Under the pieces are notes generated by a model. That model saw only the letters and a program-made list of their open reading frames with translations, made no database searches and was not told where the DNA came from. 64,000 nucleotides of DNA, from assembly GCA_963707445.1 (NCBI GenBank), contig CAVPPW010000018.1, positions 1 to 64,000 of the forward strand, in the 5' to 3' direction. The translations under genes were made by a program, and so were the position numbers. How positions within the stretch are numbered: the stretch's first letter is position 1; each line of letters begins with the position of its first letter. This stretch comes from JALORV01 sp963707445. GTDB taxonomy: Bacteria > Pseudomonadota > Gammaproteobacteria > Burkholderiales > Burkholderiaceae_F. Positions 11,128 through 18,824 of this stretch are shown here, piece after piece.

Positions 11128-11751
11128 TCAGTACGTCATGTCGATGGTTGCGTCGGCCTCCGCATCGTTCATGTCGTTGTCTTTGTACGCTGCGGTGAAG
11201 CTGTAGGCGGGTGGCTCAGCCCCCTTGAGCGGATCGTCCGTCGAGCTTGTGTACGTCAACTTCAACGGACCCTCGCCATGGATCTCAAGCACCGTCTCGC
11301 CCTTTGTGAATGTGAATTGCGGGGCACGAGCTGGTAGGTGGTAGAAATCTCCCGGTTTGATCGCAAAGGCTTTCTTCTTGTCGAAAGTCTGCGTGTTGGC
11401 GACGTAGAGCGTGCCGGAGACCACCGTCACATCCATCGCGTTGGCGTACGAGTGAAACGGGATCTTGTAGTTGGCCGGGAACTGCACGCGGATCACGTAC
11501 CGGCCTGTCTCGCCGGGATTGCCTTGCAGGAGAGCGGCCTTGGCTCCTGCCGGCAAGCTCGCAGGTGCGGGACTCCACTGAATGTTCTTGGCGCGCACCA
11601 ACAACTGGCCGCCGGTCTTAGTGAAGGCACTGGCAGGCTGCTCCTTGCGGTCGCTGCAAGCCATCAGGGCTGCACCGACGGCCACGACTACGACGCTGCC
11701 AAGCAATAGCCGCAGGGCCGTGGCCCGACGGTCACTCAGTGCATCAAGCAT
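11128..11751 (-). CDS. Cupin-domain lipoprotein
   Basis: 207 residues. The N-terminus has a hydrophobic segment ending VGAALMACSD, a lipobox with Cys near residue 30, so it is probably an outer- or inner-membrane lipoprotein facing the periplasm. The body is a cupin barrel: GRYVIRVQFPANYKIPFHSY, MDVTVVSGTLYVANT, FAIKPGDFYHLPARAPQFTF, and GETVLEIHGEGP. Histidines at IPFHSY, FYHLPA and EIHGEG are candidate metal ligands. It resembles cupins annotated DUF4437-type, but I am not certain of that family. No operon partner on its strand within 300 bases. The gap 11752-12039 shows no supportable gene. Confidence 0.75.
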   Translation of the reverse strand: MLDALSDRRATALRLLLGSVVVVAVGAALMACSDRKEQPASAFTKTGGQLLVRAKNIQWSPAPASLPAGAKAALLQGNPGETGRYVIRVQFPANYKIPFHSYANAMDVTVVSGTLYVANTQTFDKKKAFAIKPGDFYHLPARAPQFTFTKGETVLEIHGEGPLKLTYTSSTDDPLKGAEPPAYSFTAAYKDNDMNDAEADATIDMTY

Positions 11752-12039
11752 GGGAACCCCCCGTTCTTGCCCGTTCTTACTGCAGTGAGCCGTTTGCCGA
11801 GCGCTCTCCAGGGTGCAGTAAACGCGCAGAGTACCCAATCCGCAGCGCCAATCAACCCCGTTTCCGTGGACCATGGAAGTTCGTCCGGTTCCGATGTGCG
11901 GTGAGCGGATAACCACTCTGGCAGCGCACATTCTGCAAGCTGAGCTTCTGCAGGTTGATCGACGAGCCAGAAATCTATACGTGGTCGGCGCGGATGCCCG
12001 TTGCGGCCGCGCTCCGCCGCTCCACCCACGCCTTGGTGC

Positions 12040-12246
12040 TCATTGGAGCTTAATTTCGCCGTCAAAACTGACATTCAACTTGAGGCCAGCGACCTCGAGC
12101 GTCACCTTTGCCGGAAAGGATTCACTTCCTGAAATGGCGCGAGCCGCAATCGCTTTTGCCACCGCTTGTTCGATCTCACGCTGCGAACTGACGCCAACCA
12201 TTTTCAGGAATTTGCGAATACTCAGATTGAAGGTTTCCTCGTCCAT
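12040..12246 (-). CDS. DUF6494 family small protein
   Basis: 68 residues beginning MDEETFNLSIRKFLKMVGVS and continuing SQREIEQAVAKAIAARAI, PAKVTLEVAGLKLNVSFDGE. This matches my memory of DUF6494, small proteins of unknown function: an N-terminal helical half (conserved SIRKFLK and SQREIEQAV) and a C-terminal two-strand half. ATG 12246 is used because family members start at this Met; an upstream extension to 12372 would add unrelated sequence. It lies 128 bases downstream of glmS on the same strand. Confidence 0.75.
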   Translation of the reverse strand: MDEETFNLSIRKFLKMVGVSSQREIEQAVAKAIAARAISGSESFPAKVTLEVAGLKLNVSFDGEIKLQ

Positions 12247-12374
12247 GGATGTCTCCGGTTTTCTGATGAGGGAAGCGATGCCTCCGGCCAGCATCAAGTA
12301 TGGGCGTCGATCGCCTAGTCCCGGTAAATCCCCTTGGGACGACCGGATCACCACTAATGCGACGACTCTCACTG

Positions 12375-14231
12375 CTACTCGACGGTGACCGACTTTGCCA
12401 GGTTGCGAGGCTTGTCGACGTCGGTGCCGCGGGCCACCGCGGTGTGATAGGCGAGCAGCTGCAGCGGCACGACGTGCAGGATCGGCGACAGATCGCCATA
12501 GTGTTCGGGCAGGCGGATCACGTGCAGCCCTTCGTTCGACTCGATCTGAGTGTCGGCGTCGGCAAACACGTACAGCTGCCCGCCGCGGGCGCGCACTTCC
12601 TGCATGTTGCTCTTCAGCTTTTCCAGCAATTCGTCGTTGGGCGCGACGGTCACGACCGGCATCGCCTCGGTGACGAGCGCGAGCGGACCGTGCTTCAGTT
12701 CCCCTGCCGGATAGGCCTCGGCATGGATGTAGCTGATCTCCTTGAGTTTCAACGCGCCTTCGAGCGCGATCGGGTAGTGCAGGCCGCGGCCGAGGAAAAG
12801 CGCGTTCTCGACGCGGGCGAAGGTTTCACTCCACGCGATGATGTGCGGTTCGAGCGCGAGCACGCTCTGCACGGCGGCAGGCAGGTGCCGCAGCCGGCGG
12901 ATCGCCAACTGCTCGCGCTCGTGCGACAGCCGCCCGCGCGCCTTGGCGATCGCATGCGCCAGCAGGTAGAGCGCGATCAGCTGCGTCGTGAACGCCTTGG
13001 TCGAGGCCACGCCGATTTCTGCACCGGCGCGCGTCAGGAACTGCATCGCGGTTTCCCGCACCATCGCGCTTGTGGCCACATTGCAGACCGCCAGGGTTCG
13101 ATGCATGCCGAGGCCCTTCGCATGCTTGAGTGCAGCCAGCGTGTCGGCCGTCTCGCCGGACTGGGAGACGACGACGACCAGCGCGTTCGCGTCCGGAACG
13201 GACACGCGGTAGCGATACTCGCTCGCAATCTCGACACTGACCGGAACCTGCGCGATCGCCTCGAGCCAGTAGCGTGCGACTGAAGCGGCGTAATAGCTGG
13301 TGCCGCAGGCGAGGATCAGCACCGAGCTCACGCGCGGGAACACGTCAGGCGCCGCTTCGCCGAAGAGCGCGGCGTCGATCGCCGTGACCGGTTCGAGCGT
13401 GTCGCCGATCGCCCGCGGCTGCTCGAAGATCTCCTTTTGCATGTAGTGCCGGTACGGGCCGAGGTCGACCGCGCCCAAGCCGGCATTGACCGTCTTCACC
13501 TCGCGGGTCACCTTGCGGCCGTCGCGGTCGAGGATCCACACGCGCGCGAGCTGAACGTCGACGACGTCGCCTTCCTCGAGATAGATGATCTGATCCGTCG
13601 TGCCGGCGAGCGCCATCGCGTCCGAGGCCAGGAAGTTCTCACCCTTGCCGAGCCCGACGACCAGCGGCGATCCTGCCCGGGCCCCGACGACGCGATGCGG
13701 CTCGTCGCGGCAGAACACCGCGATCGCATAGGCGCCGCGCAGCTCGCGCACCGCAGACTGCACGGCCGGCAGGAGATCGCCGTCATAGTGACTGTCGATC
13801 AGATGCGCGACGACTTCGGTGTCGGTCTGGCTTTCGAAAACGTAGCCGAGCTTCTGCAGACGCCCGCGCAGTTCCTCGAAATTCTCGATGATGCCGTTGT
13901 GCACCAGGGCGACTCGCGCGCTGCGAGCCGCCTTGTCGAGGCCGCCGCGCGCCTGCACTGGGCCGGACGAAAAGTGCGGGTGCGCGTTGGCCGTGCTGGG
14001 CGCGCCATGCGTGGCCCAGCGCGTGTGCGCGATGCCGGTGAACGCTGCAAGGTCATTGGCCTGGCCATCGAGTTCAGCGACACGCGCCACGCTGCGCGCC
14101 CGCTTCAGCCCGCCGTCGGCGTGCACCGCGACACCGCACGAGTCATAACCGCGGTATTCCAGGCGACGCAATCCTTCGATCAGGATCGGGACGATGTTGC
14201 GCTGTGATACCGCGCCGACGATGCCGCACAT
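12375..14231 (-). CDS. glmS: Glutamine-fructose-6-phosphate aminotransferase (isomerising)
   Basis: 618 residues, intact. Makes glucosamine-6-phosphate from fructose-6-phosphate and glutamine, first step of UDP-GlcNAc synthesis for peptidoglycan and LPS. Start at ATG 14231 exposes Cys2 (MCGIVGAV), the N-terminal nucleophile of the class II glutamine amidotransferase domain; the longer frame from 14258 would bury it. Further on are the amidotransferase motif HTRWATHG and two SIS sugar-isomerase domains (ILACGTSYYAA, VVSQSGETADT, FLGRGLHYPIALEGALKLKE). It ends LAKSVTVE, the usual family C-terminus and the Tn7 target region; no Tn7 end is seen downstream. Paired with glmU across an Lrp-type gene. 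Essential unless amino sugars are supplied. Confidence 0.98.
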   Translation of the reverse strand: MCGIVGAVSQRNIVPILIEGLRRLEYRGYDSCGVAVHADGGLKRARSVARVAELDGQANDLAAFTGIAHTRWATHGAPSTANAHPHFSSGPVQARGGLDKAARSARVALVHNGIIENFEELRGRLQKLGYVFESQTDTEVVAHLIDSHYDGDLLPAVQSAVRELRGAYAIAVFCRDEPHRVVGARAGSPLVVGLGKGENFLASDAMALAGTTDQIIYLEEGDVVDVQLARVWILDRDGRKVTREVKTVNAGLGAVDLGPYRHYMQKEIFEQPRAIGDTLEPVTAIDAALFGEAAPDVFPRVSSVLILACGTSYYAASVARYWLEAIAQVPVSVEIASEYRYRVSVPDANALVVVVSQSGETADTLAALKHAKGLGMHRTLAVCNVATSAMVRETAMQFLTRAGAEIGVASTKAFTTQLIALYLLAHAIAKARGRLSHEREQLAIRRLRHLPAAVQSVLALEPHIIAWSETFARVENALFLGRGLHYPIALEGALKLKEISYIHAEAYPAGELKHGPLALVTEAMPVVTVAPNDELLEKLKSNMQEVRARGGQLYVFADADTQIESNEGLHVIRLPEHYGDLSPILHVVPLQLLAYHTAVARGTDVDKPRNLAKSVTVE

Positions 14232-14292
14232 GGACAGCCCTCCAAAAGCCGAGCGCATCGTACGCGCTCATAAGCGCAAGCTGCTTTCGAAA

Positions 14293-14349
14293 TTCATGTG
14301 AATATGAAATATCCTTGCTCAATAACGAACTGATGAAATAGTATTTCAT
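14293..14349. promoter_or_regulatory. AT-rich inverted repeats, probable Lrp-type operator
   Basis: In the 116-base gap between divergent glmS and the Lrp-type gene. One perfect inverted repeat is ATGAAAT (14333-14339), AGT, ATTTCAT (14343-14349), which overlaps the ATG of the regulator. A second, shorter one is TTCAT (14293-14297) with ATGAA (14304-14308). The two share the half-site ATGAAAT/ATTTCAT and are about 30-40 bases apart. Lrp/AsnC proteins bind such AT-rich palindromes and usually regulate themselves; binding here is inferred. Confidence 0.55.
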
Positions 14350-14827
14350 GAACCACGCCACAATGATGGCCGATCTCGACGCCACCGATCGACGTCTGTT
14401 GACGCTGCTTCAGGCCAACAACGCCCTGACCAATCAGGAACTTGCGGCGCTGGCGCACGTTTCTGCGGCCACTTGCCTGAGGCGGGTCCGCCGCCTGGTC
14501 GAGGATGGCGTCATCGAGCGCCAGATGGCGATCGTGTCTACCGACCTGCTGGGTGCGGGGCTGACAGCGATCCTCGAGATCACGCTTGACCTGCAGGGCG
14601 CCGAGGCGCTGACAGCGTTCGAAGACGCGATGGCATTGGAAGACGCCGTGCAGCAGTGCTACCGCGTTTCCAGCGGCCCGGACTTCGTGCTGATCGTGTA
14701 CGTCAACGACATGGCGGCGTATCACGCCTTCGTCCATCGCGCGCTGACGGCGGAGCGCAACGTTCGCAACGTCCGCAGCTTCTTCTCGGTCCGCCGCAGC
14801 AAGTTTGCGCCGGTGCTGCCGATCTGA
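14348..14827 (+). CDS. Lrp/AsnC family transcriptional regulator
   Basis: 159 residues. N-terminal winged helix (LDATDRRLLTLLQANNALTN, AALAHVSAATCLRRVRRLVEDGVIER) binds DNA; the C-terminal half is the RAM ligand-binding domain (TAILEITLDLQG, CYRVSSGPDFVLIVYVNDM, VRSFFSVRRSKFAPVLPI), which oligomerises and senses amino acids. It is divergent from glmS and converges with glmU, an arrangement seen in many Burkholderiales. Likely autoregulated through the palindrome over its own start. The effector is unknown. GTG or earlier starts are not needed; the helix-turn-helix begins normally from this ATG. Confidence 0.92.
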   Translation: MNHATMMADLDATDRRLLTLLQANNALTNQELAALAHVSAATCLRRVRRLVEDGVIERQMAIVSTDLLGAGLTAILEITLDLQGAEALTAFEDAMALEDAVQQCYRVSSGPDFVLIVYVNDMAAYHAFVHRALTAERNVRNVRSFFSVRRSKFAPVLPI

Positions 14828-14900
14828 ATTCGTGCGCTCGGACTCCGGCGCCTCCGATCGACGCGGCTCGATTTCGAGCGGCCCTACGCTAACTGTTCCT

Positions 14901-16271
14901 TTATTTGCCCTTCTTCGCGGGGCGCTTCCAGCCGTCAATGGTCAATTGCTTGGCTCGCGCCACCGTGAGCTTGCCGGGCGGGGCGTTCTTGCTGATCGTC
15001 GAGCCGGCGCCAATCGTCGCACCGTCACCGATCTCGATCGGCGCGACCAGCACCGAGTTGGAACCCGTCTGAACGTCGTCGCCGATGAGTGTCCGGTGCT
15101 TGTTGACGCCGTCGTAGTTGGCAATGATCGTCCCGGCGCCGATATTGACGCGGCTGCCGACGGTTGCATCGCCGACGTAGGCCAGATGGTTCGCCTTCGA
15201 TGCGGCGCCCATCGTCGAATTCTTGACCTCCACGAAGTTGCCGATGTGCACATCGTCTGCCAGCGTGGCGGTGGGCCGCATGCGCGCGAAGGGGCCAATG
15301 CGTGCGCGCGCACCGATCGTCGCGTCTTCCAGATAGCAGAACCCGAGCACCTCGGTGCCCGCGCCGATACTGACATCGCGCAATACGTTGTTCGGACCGA
15401 TCCGGACGCCGTCGCCGAGCACGACGCGGCCTTCGAAGACGCAGTTCACGTCGATAAAGACGTCGCTGCCGACGCTGAGCGTCCCGCGCACGTCAACGCG
15501 CGCCGGATCAGCCACGGTCGCGCCGCGTTCGAGCAGCGAGTCGACGTGGCGCCTCTGATACAGCCGCTCCAGCTGCGCCAGCTGTGCCTTCGAATTCACT
15601 CCGAGTGTTTCCGCCGCTGCGTCGGGCTGCGCCGCGTTCACTGCGACGCCGTCGGCGACGGCATGGGCAACCACATCGGTCAAGTAGTACTCGCGCTGCG
15701 CGTTGTCGTCAGACAGACGCGCGAGCCACTGCCGCAGCCGGTGCGTCGGCGCGACCAGGATGCCGGTGTTGACTTCGCGCAGCGCACGTTCCGCCGGTGT
15801 CGCATCCTTTTCTTCGACGATGCGGTTTACTCCGCCGTCGCCGCGAACGATGCGGCCGTAGCCATGCGGATCGTCCAGCAGGACCGTCAGCAGCCCGACG
15901 CCGCGCCCTGCTTTCACCATCAGCCGCTCGAGCGTTGCCGGAGAAACCAGCGGCACATCGCCGTAAAGCACCAGCGTGTGCGTGTCGTCGGCGAGCAGCG
16001 GCAGCGCCTGCATCACTGCGTGCCCCGTGCCGAGCTGCGGTTCCTGCAGCACGAAACTGACATCGCGCTCGGCTGCGAATGCGTTGCGCACGTCTTCGGC
16101 ACCGTACCCGATCACGACGACGATGCGGGGGTTCGGCTGCCGTGCGGAAACGACACGTGCAGTCTCGATCACGTGCGCTAACATCGGCCGGCCCGCAATG
16201 GGATGCAGCACCTTGGGCAACGACGAGCGCATGCGCTTGCCTTGCCCGGCCGCAAGAATCACGATGTTCAT
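14901..16271 (-). CDS. glmU: Bifunctional N-acetylglucosamine-1-phosphate uridyltransferase / glucosamine-1-phosphate acetyltransferase
   Basis: 456 residues, intact. The N-terminal half is the nucleotidyltransferase: LAAGQGKRMRSSLPK (residues 6-20) and the EPQLGTGHAV loop; it makes UDP-GlcNAc from GlcNAc-1-P and UTP. The C-terminal half is a left-handed beta-helix of hexapeptide repeats (RIGPNNVLRDVSIGAG, IGPFARMRP, NHLAYVGDATVG, NIGAGTIIANYDG), which acetylates glucosamine-1-P with acetyl-CoA. Residues of the acetyltransferase site (NIGAGT, NYDG, KH) are present. It ends ARAKQLTIDGWKRPAKKGK with a basic tail. Works in the same pathway as glmS. Convergent with the Lrp-type gene 73 bases away. 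Confidence 0.98.
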   Translation of the reverse strand: MNIVILAAGQGKRMRSSLPKVLHPIAGRPMLAHVIETARVVSARQPNPRIVVVIGYGAEDVRNAFAAERDVSFVLQEPQLGTGHAVMQALPLLADDTHTLVLYGDVPLVSPATLERLMVKAGRGVGLLTVLLDDPHGYGRIVRGDGGVNRIVEEKDATPAERALREVNTGILVAPTHRLRQWLARLSDDNAQREYYLTDVVAHAVADGVAVNAAQPDAAAETLGVNSKAQLAQLERLYQRRHVDSLLERGATVADPARVDVRGTLSVGSDVFIDVNCVFEGRVVLGDGVRIGPNNVLRDVSIGAGTEVLGFCYLEDATIGARARIGPFARMRPTATLADDVHIGNFVEVKNSTMGAASKANHLAYVGDATVGSRVNIGAGTIIANYDGVNKHRTLIGDDVQTGSNSVLVAPIEIGDGATIGAGSTISKNAPPGKLTVARAKQLTIDGWKRPAKKGK

Positions 16272-16286
16272 AGCGCGCAGGAGGTC

Positions 16287-17193
16287 ATGGTGCGCCGCGA
16301 TTCTAAGTCGTTCGCCGTAGTCCGGGTCTGGCTGCTGGCCGCCGCGGCTGTCATCCTGTCAGCATGCAGCACTGGTGTACGGCTCGGCTACGGCTACGCC
16401 GACACCGCTACTGCTCTACACGATCAACGGCTACGTCGGGCTGACGCCCGAGCAGGAGCAACTGGTCAAGGAACGCTCGGCCGCGCTTCTCGCGTGGCAC
16501 CGTTCGACACAACTGCGAGACTACGCCGAGTTGCTCGAGACGAGCCGGCGCAAGCTCGCCGGGCCGGTGACGGCCACCGACGTGCTGGAGTTCAATCATG
16601 CGGTGAACGCGCGGCTGGCGGCGCTCGGCGAGCGTGCCGCTCCCGATCTGGCACAACTGGCGCTGACGCTGACTGCCGATCAGCTGGTCCGGCTCGAACG
16701 AAAGCTGGCGAGCGACAACTCCAAGGCGCGGCGCGAGCTCGTGCAGTTTGCCGGCAAGGAGACGCTCGACGAGCGCGTGAAGAAATACGCCGATCGCGCG
16801 GACTTCTGGTTCGGCAGCGTGAGCCGCGAACAGCTCGAGCTCATCCGGTCAGCGCTCGCGCGACGACCCGACAACGCCGCGTGGTGGATCGACGAGCGCG
16901 AGCGCCGGCAGCACGAGCTGCTCAGCGTGCTGCAGCGGATTCAGAGGGAACGGCCGGGCGAAGCGGCCGCGACCGCATGGCTGCGCGATTACTTCATGCA
17001 GCTGCAGAACCCGCCGGATCCCGAACGTCGCCGCGCGATGGAGCAGTTCCGGGCGACCAACGCGCAACTGGTCGCGGAGCTCATCAACGCCGCGACGCCC
17101 GAGCAGAAGGCGGCACTGTCGCGACGGCTCGCCGGCTTCGCCGATGACTTTCTCGCCCTGGCGGGCGCACGCGCCAACGACGCGCCCGGCTGA
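16287..17193 (+). CDS. DUF6279 family lipoprotein, one frame break
   Basis: About 302 residues. ATG 16287 follows CAGGAGG. The signal peptide ends AAAVILSACSTGVRLGYGY, a lipobox with Cys. A break near 16395-16405 (one extra base) hides the join to TPLLLYTINGYVGLTPEQEQ. The mature part is highly charged and helical, with DYAELLETSRRKLAGPVTAT, YADRADFWFGSVSREQLE and LRDYFMQLQNPPDPERRRAM, as in DUF6279 proteins, predicted lipoproteins of unknown function in beta- and gammaproteobacteria. It is divergent from glmU with only 15 bases between starts, so each promoter lies inside the other's 5' region or is shared. Confidence 0.82.
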
Positions 17194-17207
17194 TCCGCAA
17201 ACGCGGC

Positions 17208-18707
17208 CTAGCTCGCGTGGCTGGGCCCGACCTGGGTCGAGCGATGCCCGTGGCCCGCGTGCGAGTGCGGGCCGTGCGTCGCGGTGCGCGCGCGATGCGC
17301 GACGTTGCCCTGGGTCGGCAGCAGCGAGCCGACGACCATGCCGAGGCCGGCGAGCAGGAATCCGCCGAGCACCGACGGGAACGCCTGGCCGAGCGGCGTT
17401 GCGGCGAGTAGCGCCCAGCCGCTCATCCCGAGGACGATCGACCAGATCGCGCCCTGGGTGGTCGAACGCTTCCAGTACAGGCCGCACACGAGCGGCCAGA
17501 ACGCGCCGACCACCGGAAACTGGTAGGCCATCGCCACCAGTTCGTAGATCGGCGTGCCCTCCATGATGATCGAATAGCCCAGCACGCACAGCGTGAACAC
17601 GAACACGGTGACGCGCATCGCGCGCAGTTCGCGCTTGTCCGGGAGCGTGTGGAAGTTTTTCAGGATGTTCTCGACGAAGGTTGTCGAGGGCGCGAGCAGC
17701 GTCGCCGAGGCCGTCGACATGATGGCCGACAGCAGCGCGCCGAAGAACAGCACCTGCAGCCACACCGGCATGCGCTCCATCACCAGCGTCGGCAGGATCT
17801 TCTGCGTGTCTTCCTGCGCCAGCTTCTCGGCCACCTCCGGCATCACGATGAAGGCTGCGACGCCGATGAAAATCGGCACGAAGGCAAAGGCAAGGTAGGA
17901 CAGGCCGCCGAGTATCGGACCGCGCACGGCCGTATCCGCGTCCCGCGCCGACATCACGCGCTGGAAGACGTCCTGCTGCGGGATCGATCCGATCATGATC
18001 GTGATCGCCGAACCGAGCCAGAAGAGCCATGCATTCAGCGAGGCCTCGGGAAAGAACCGGAACATGTCCTTCGAGGCGGCATAGCCGATGACCTTGTCGG
18101 CACCGCCGGCAAGATCGGCGGCGAACCACGCGATCAGCGACAGGCCGACGACGATGATGATCATCTGCAGGAAGTCGGTCAGCGCCACTGACCACATGCC
18201 GCCGAACACCGTGTAGACGAAAACGATGCCGGTGCCGAGCGCCATCCCGGTCGATGTGGAGATCGCGCCGGCCGACAGCATGTTGAAGACGAGTCCCAGC
18301 GCGGTGATCTGCGCCGCGACCCAGCCCAGGTACGAGATCAGGATCACCGCCGCACTGAAGATCTCGACGCCCCTGCCGTAGCGCTGCCGGTAAAAGTCGC
18401 CGATCGTCAGCAGGTTCATGTTGTAGAGCTTGCGGGCGAAAAAGAGGCCCACGAGGATCAGGCACAGCGATGCGCCGAAAGGATCTTCGACCGTCTTCTG
18501 CATGCCGCCTTCGACGAACTTCGACGGGATTCCGAGCACGGTCTCGGAGCCGAACCACGTCGCGAACGTCGTGGTGACGATCATGATCAGCGGCAGCGAA
18601 CGGCCGGCCACCGCGTAGTCCGACGTGTTCTTCACGCGCGTGGCCGCGTACAGGCCGATCGCCACCGAGGCGAGCAGATAAAGGGCGACGAAGGCGATGA
18701 GGGTCAT
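17208..18707 (-). CDS. Sodium:solute symporter family protein
   Basis: 499 residues, intact, with about 13 membrane helices. Family features: SDYAVAGRSLPLIMIVTTTFATWFG near residue 30, GDFYRQRYGRGVEIFSA, GWVAAQITALGLVF, and the helix SIPQQDVFQRVMSARD. These are hallmarks of the solute:sodium symporter (SSF) family, which couples sodium entry to uptake of sugars, amino acids, proline, urea or organic acids; the substrate cannot be read from sequence. The C-terminal tail is unusual, rich in histidine (THGPHSHAGHGHRSTQ), suggesting metal binding or a cytoplasmic sensor tail. Convergent with the DUF6279 gene; no operon partner. Confidence 0.92.
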   Translation of the reverse strand: MTLIAFVALYLLASVAIGLYAATRVKNTSDYAVAGRSLPLIMIVTTTFATWFGSETVLGIPSKFVEGGMQKTVEDPFGASLCLILVGLFFARKLYNMNLLTIGDFYRQRYGRGVEIFSAAVILISYLGWVAAQITALGLVFNMLSAGAISTSTGMALGTGIVFVYTVFGGMWSVALTDFLQMIIIVVGLSLIAWFAADLAGGADKVIGYAASKDMFRFFPEASLNAWLFWLGSAITIMIGSIPQQDVFQRVMSARDADTAVRGPILGGLSYLAFAFVPIFIGVAAFIVMPEVAEKLAQEDTQKILPTLVMERMPVWLQVLFFGALLSAIMSTASATLLAPSTTFVENILKNFHTLPDKRELRAMRVTVFVFTLCVLGYSIIMEGTPIYELVAMAYQFPVVGAFWPLVCGLYWKRSTTQGAIWSIVLGMSGWALLAATPLGQAFPSVLGGFLLAGLGMVVGSLLPTQGNVAHRARTATHGPHSHAGHGHRSTQVGPSHAS

Positions 18708-18824
18708 GGCGTGGCCGGCGAAAAATTCGCGCGATTATGAGGCAAGAAAAGCGCCGGCTCGAGCGACGTCACCGCGCCAGCGTCGCTCCGCGGCGGCGAG
18801 CCGCCGCGTCGCCTCTCGAAGCTC

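Noticed and set aside
11736..12074. Minus-strand frame between the cupin lipoprotein and DUF6494 genes
   Set aside because: No recognisable family and poor codon character; the stretch is better read as intergenic.
12247..12374. Possible Tn7-like insertion downstream of glmS
   Set aside because: The glmS 3' end is the normal attTn7 target, but the next sequence is an intergenic gap and a DUF6494 gene; no transposase or terminal repeats are present.
12300..13283. Long plus-strand open frame opposite glmS
   Set aside because: It mirrors an intact, motif-complete glmS on the minus strand; the frame is a by-product of high GC codon use and has no recognisable domain. The same applies to 14805-16181 (opposite glmU), 25611-27077 (opposite the OPT gene), 38875-40062 and 39885-41273 (opposite atpG/atpA), and 58178-59242 (opposite pckG).
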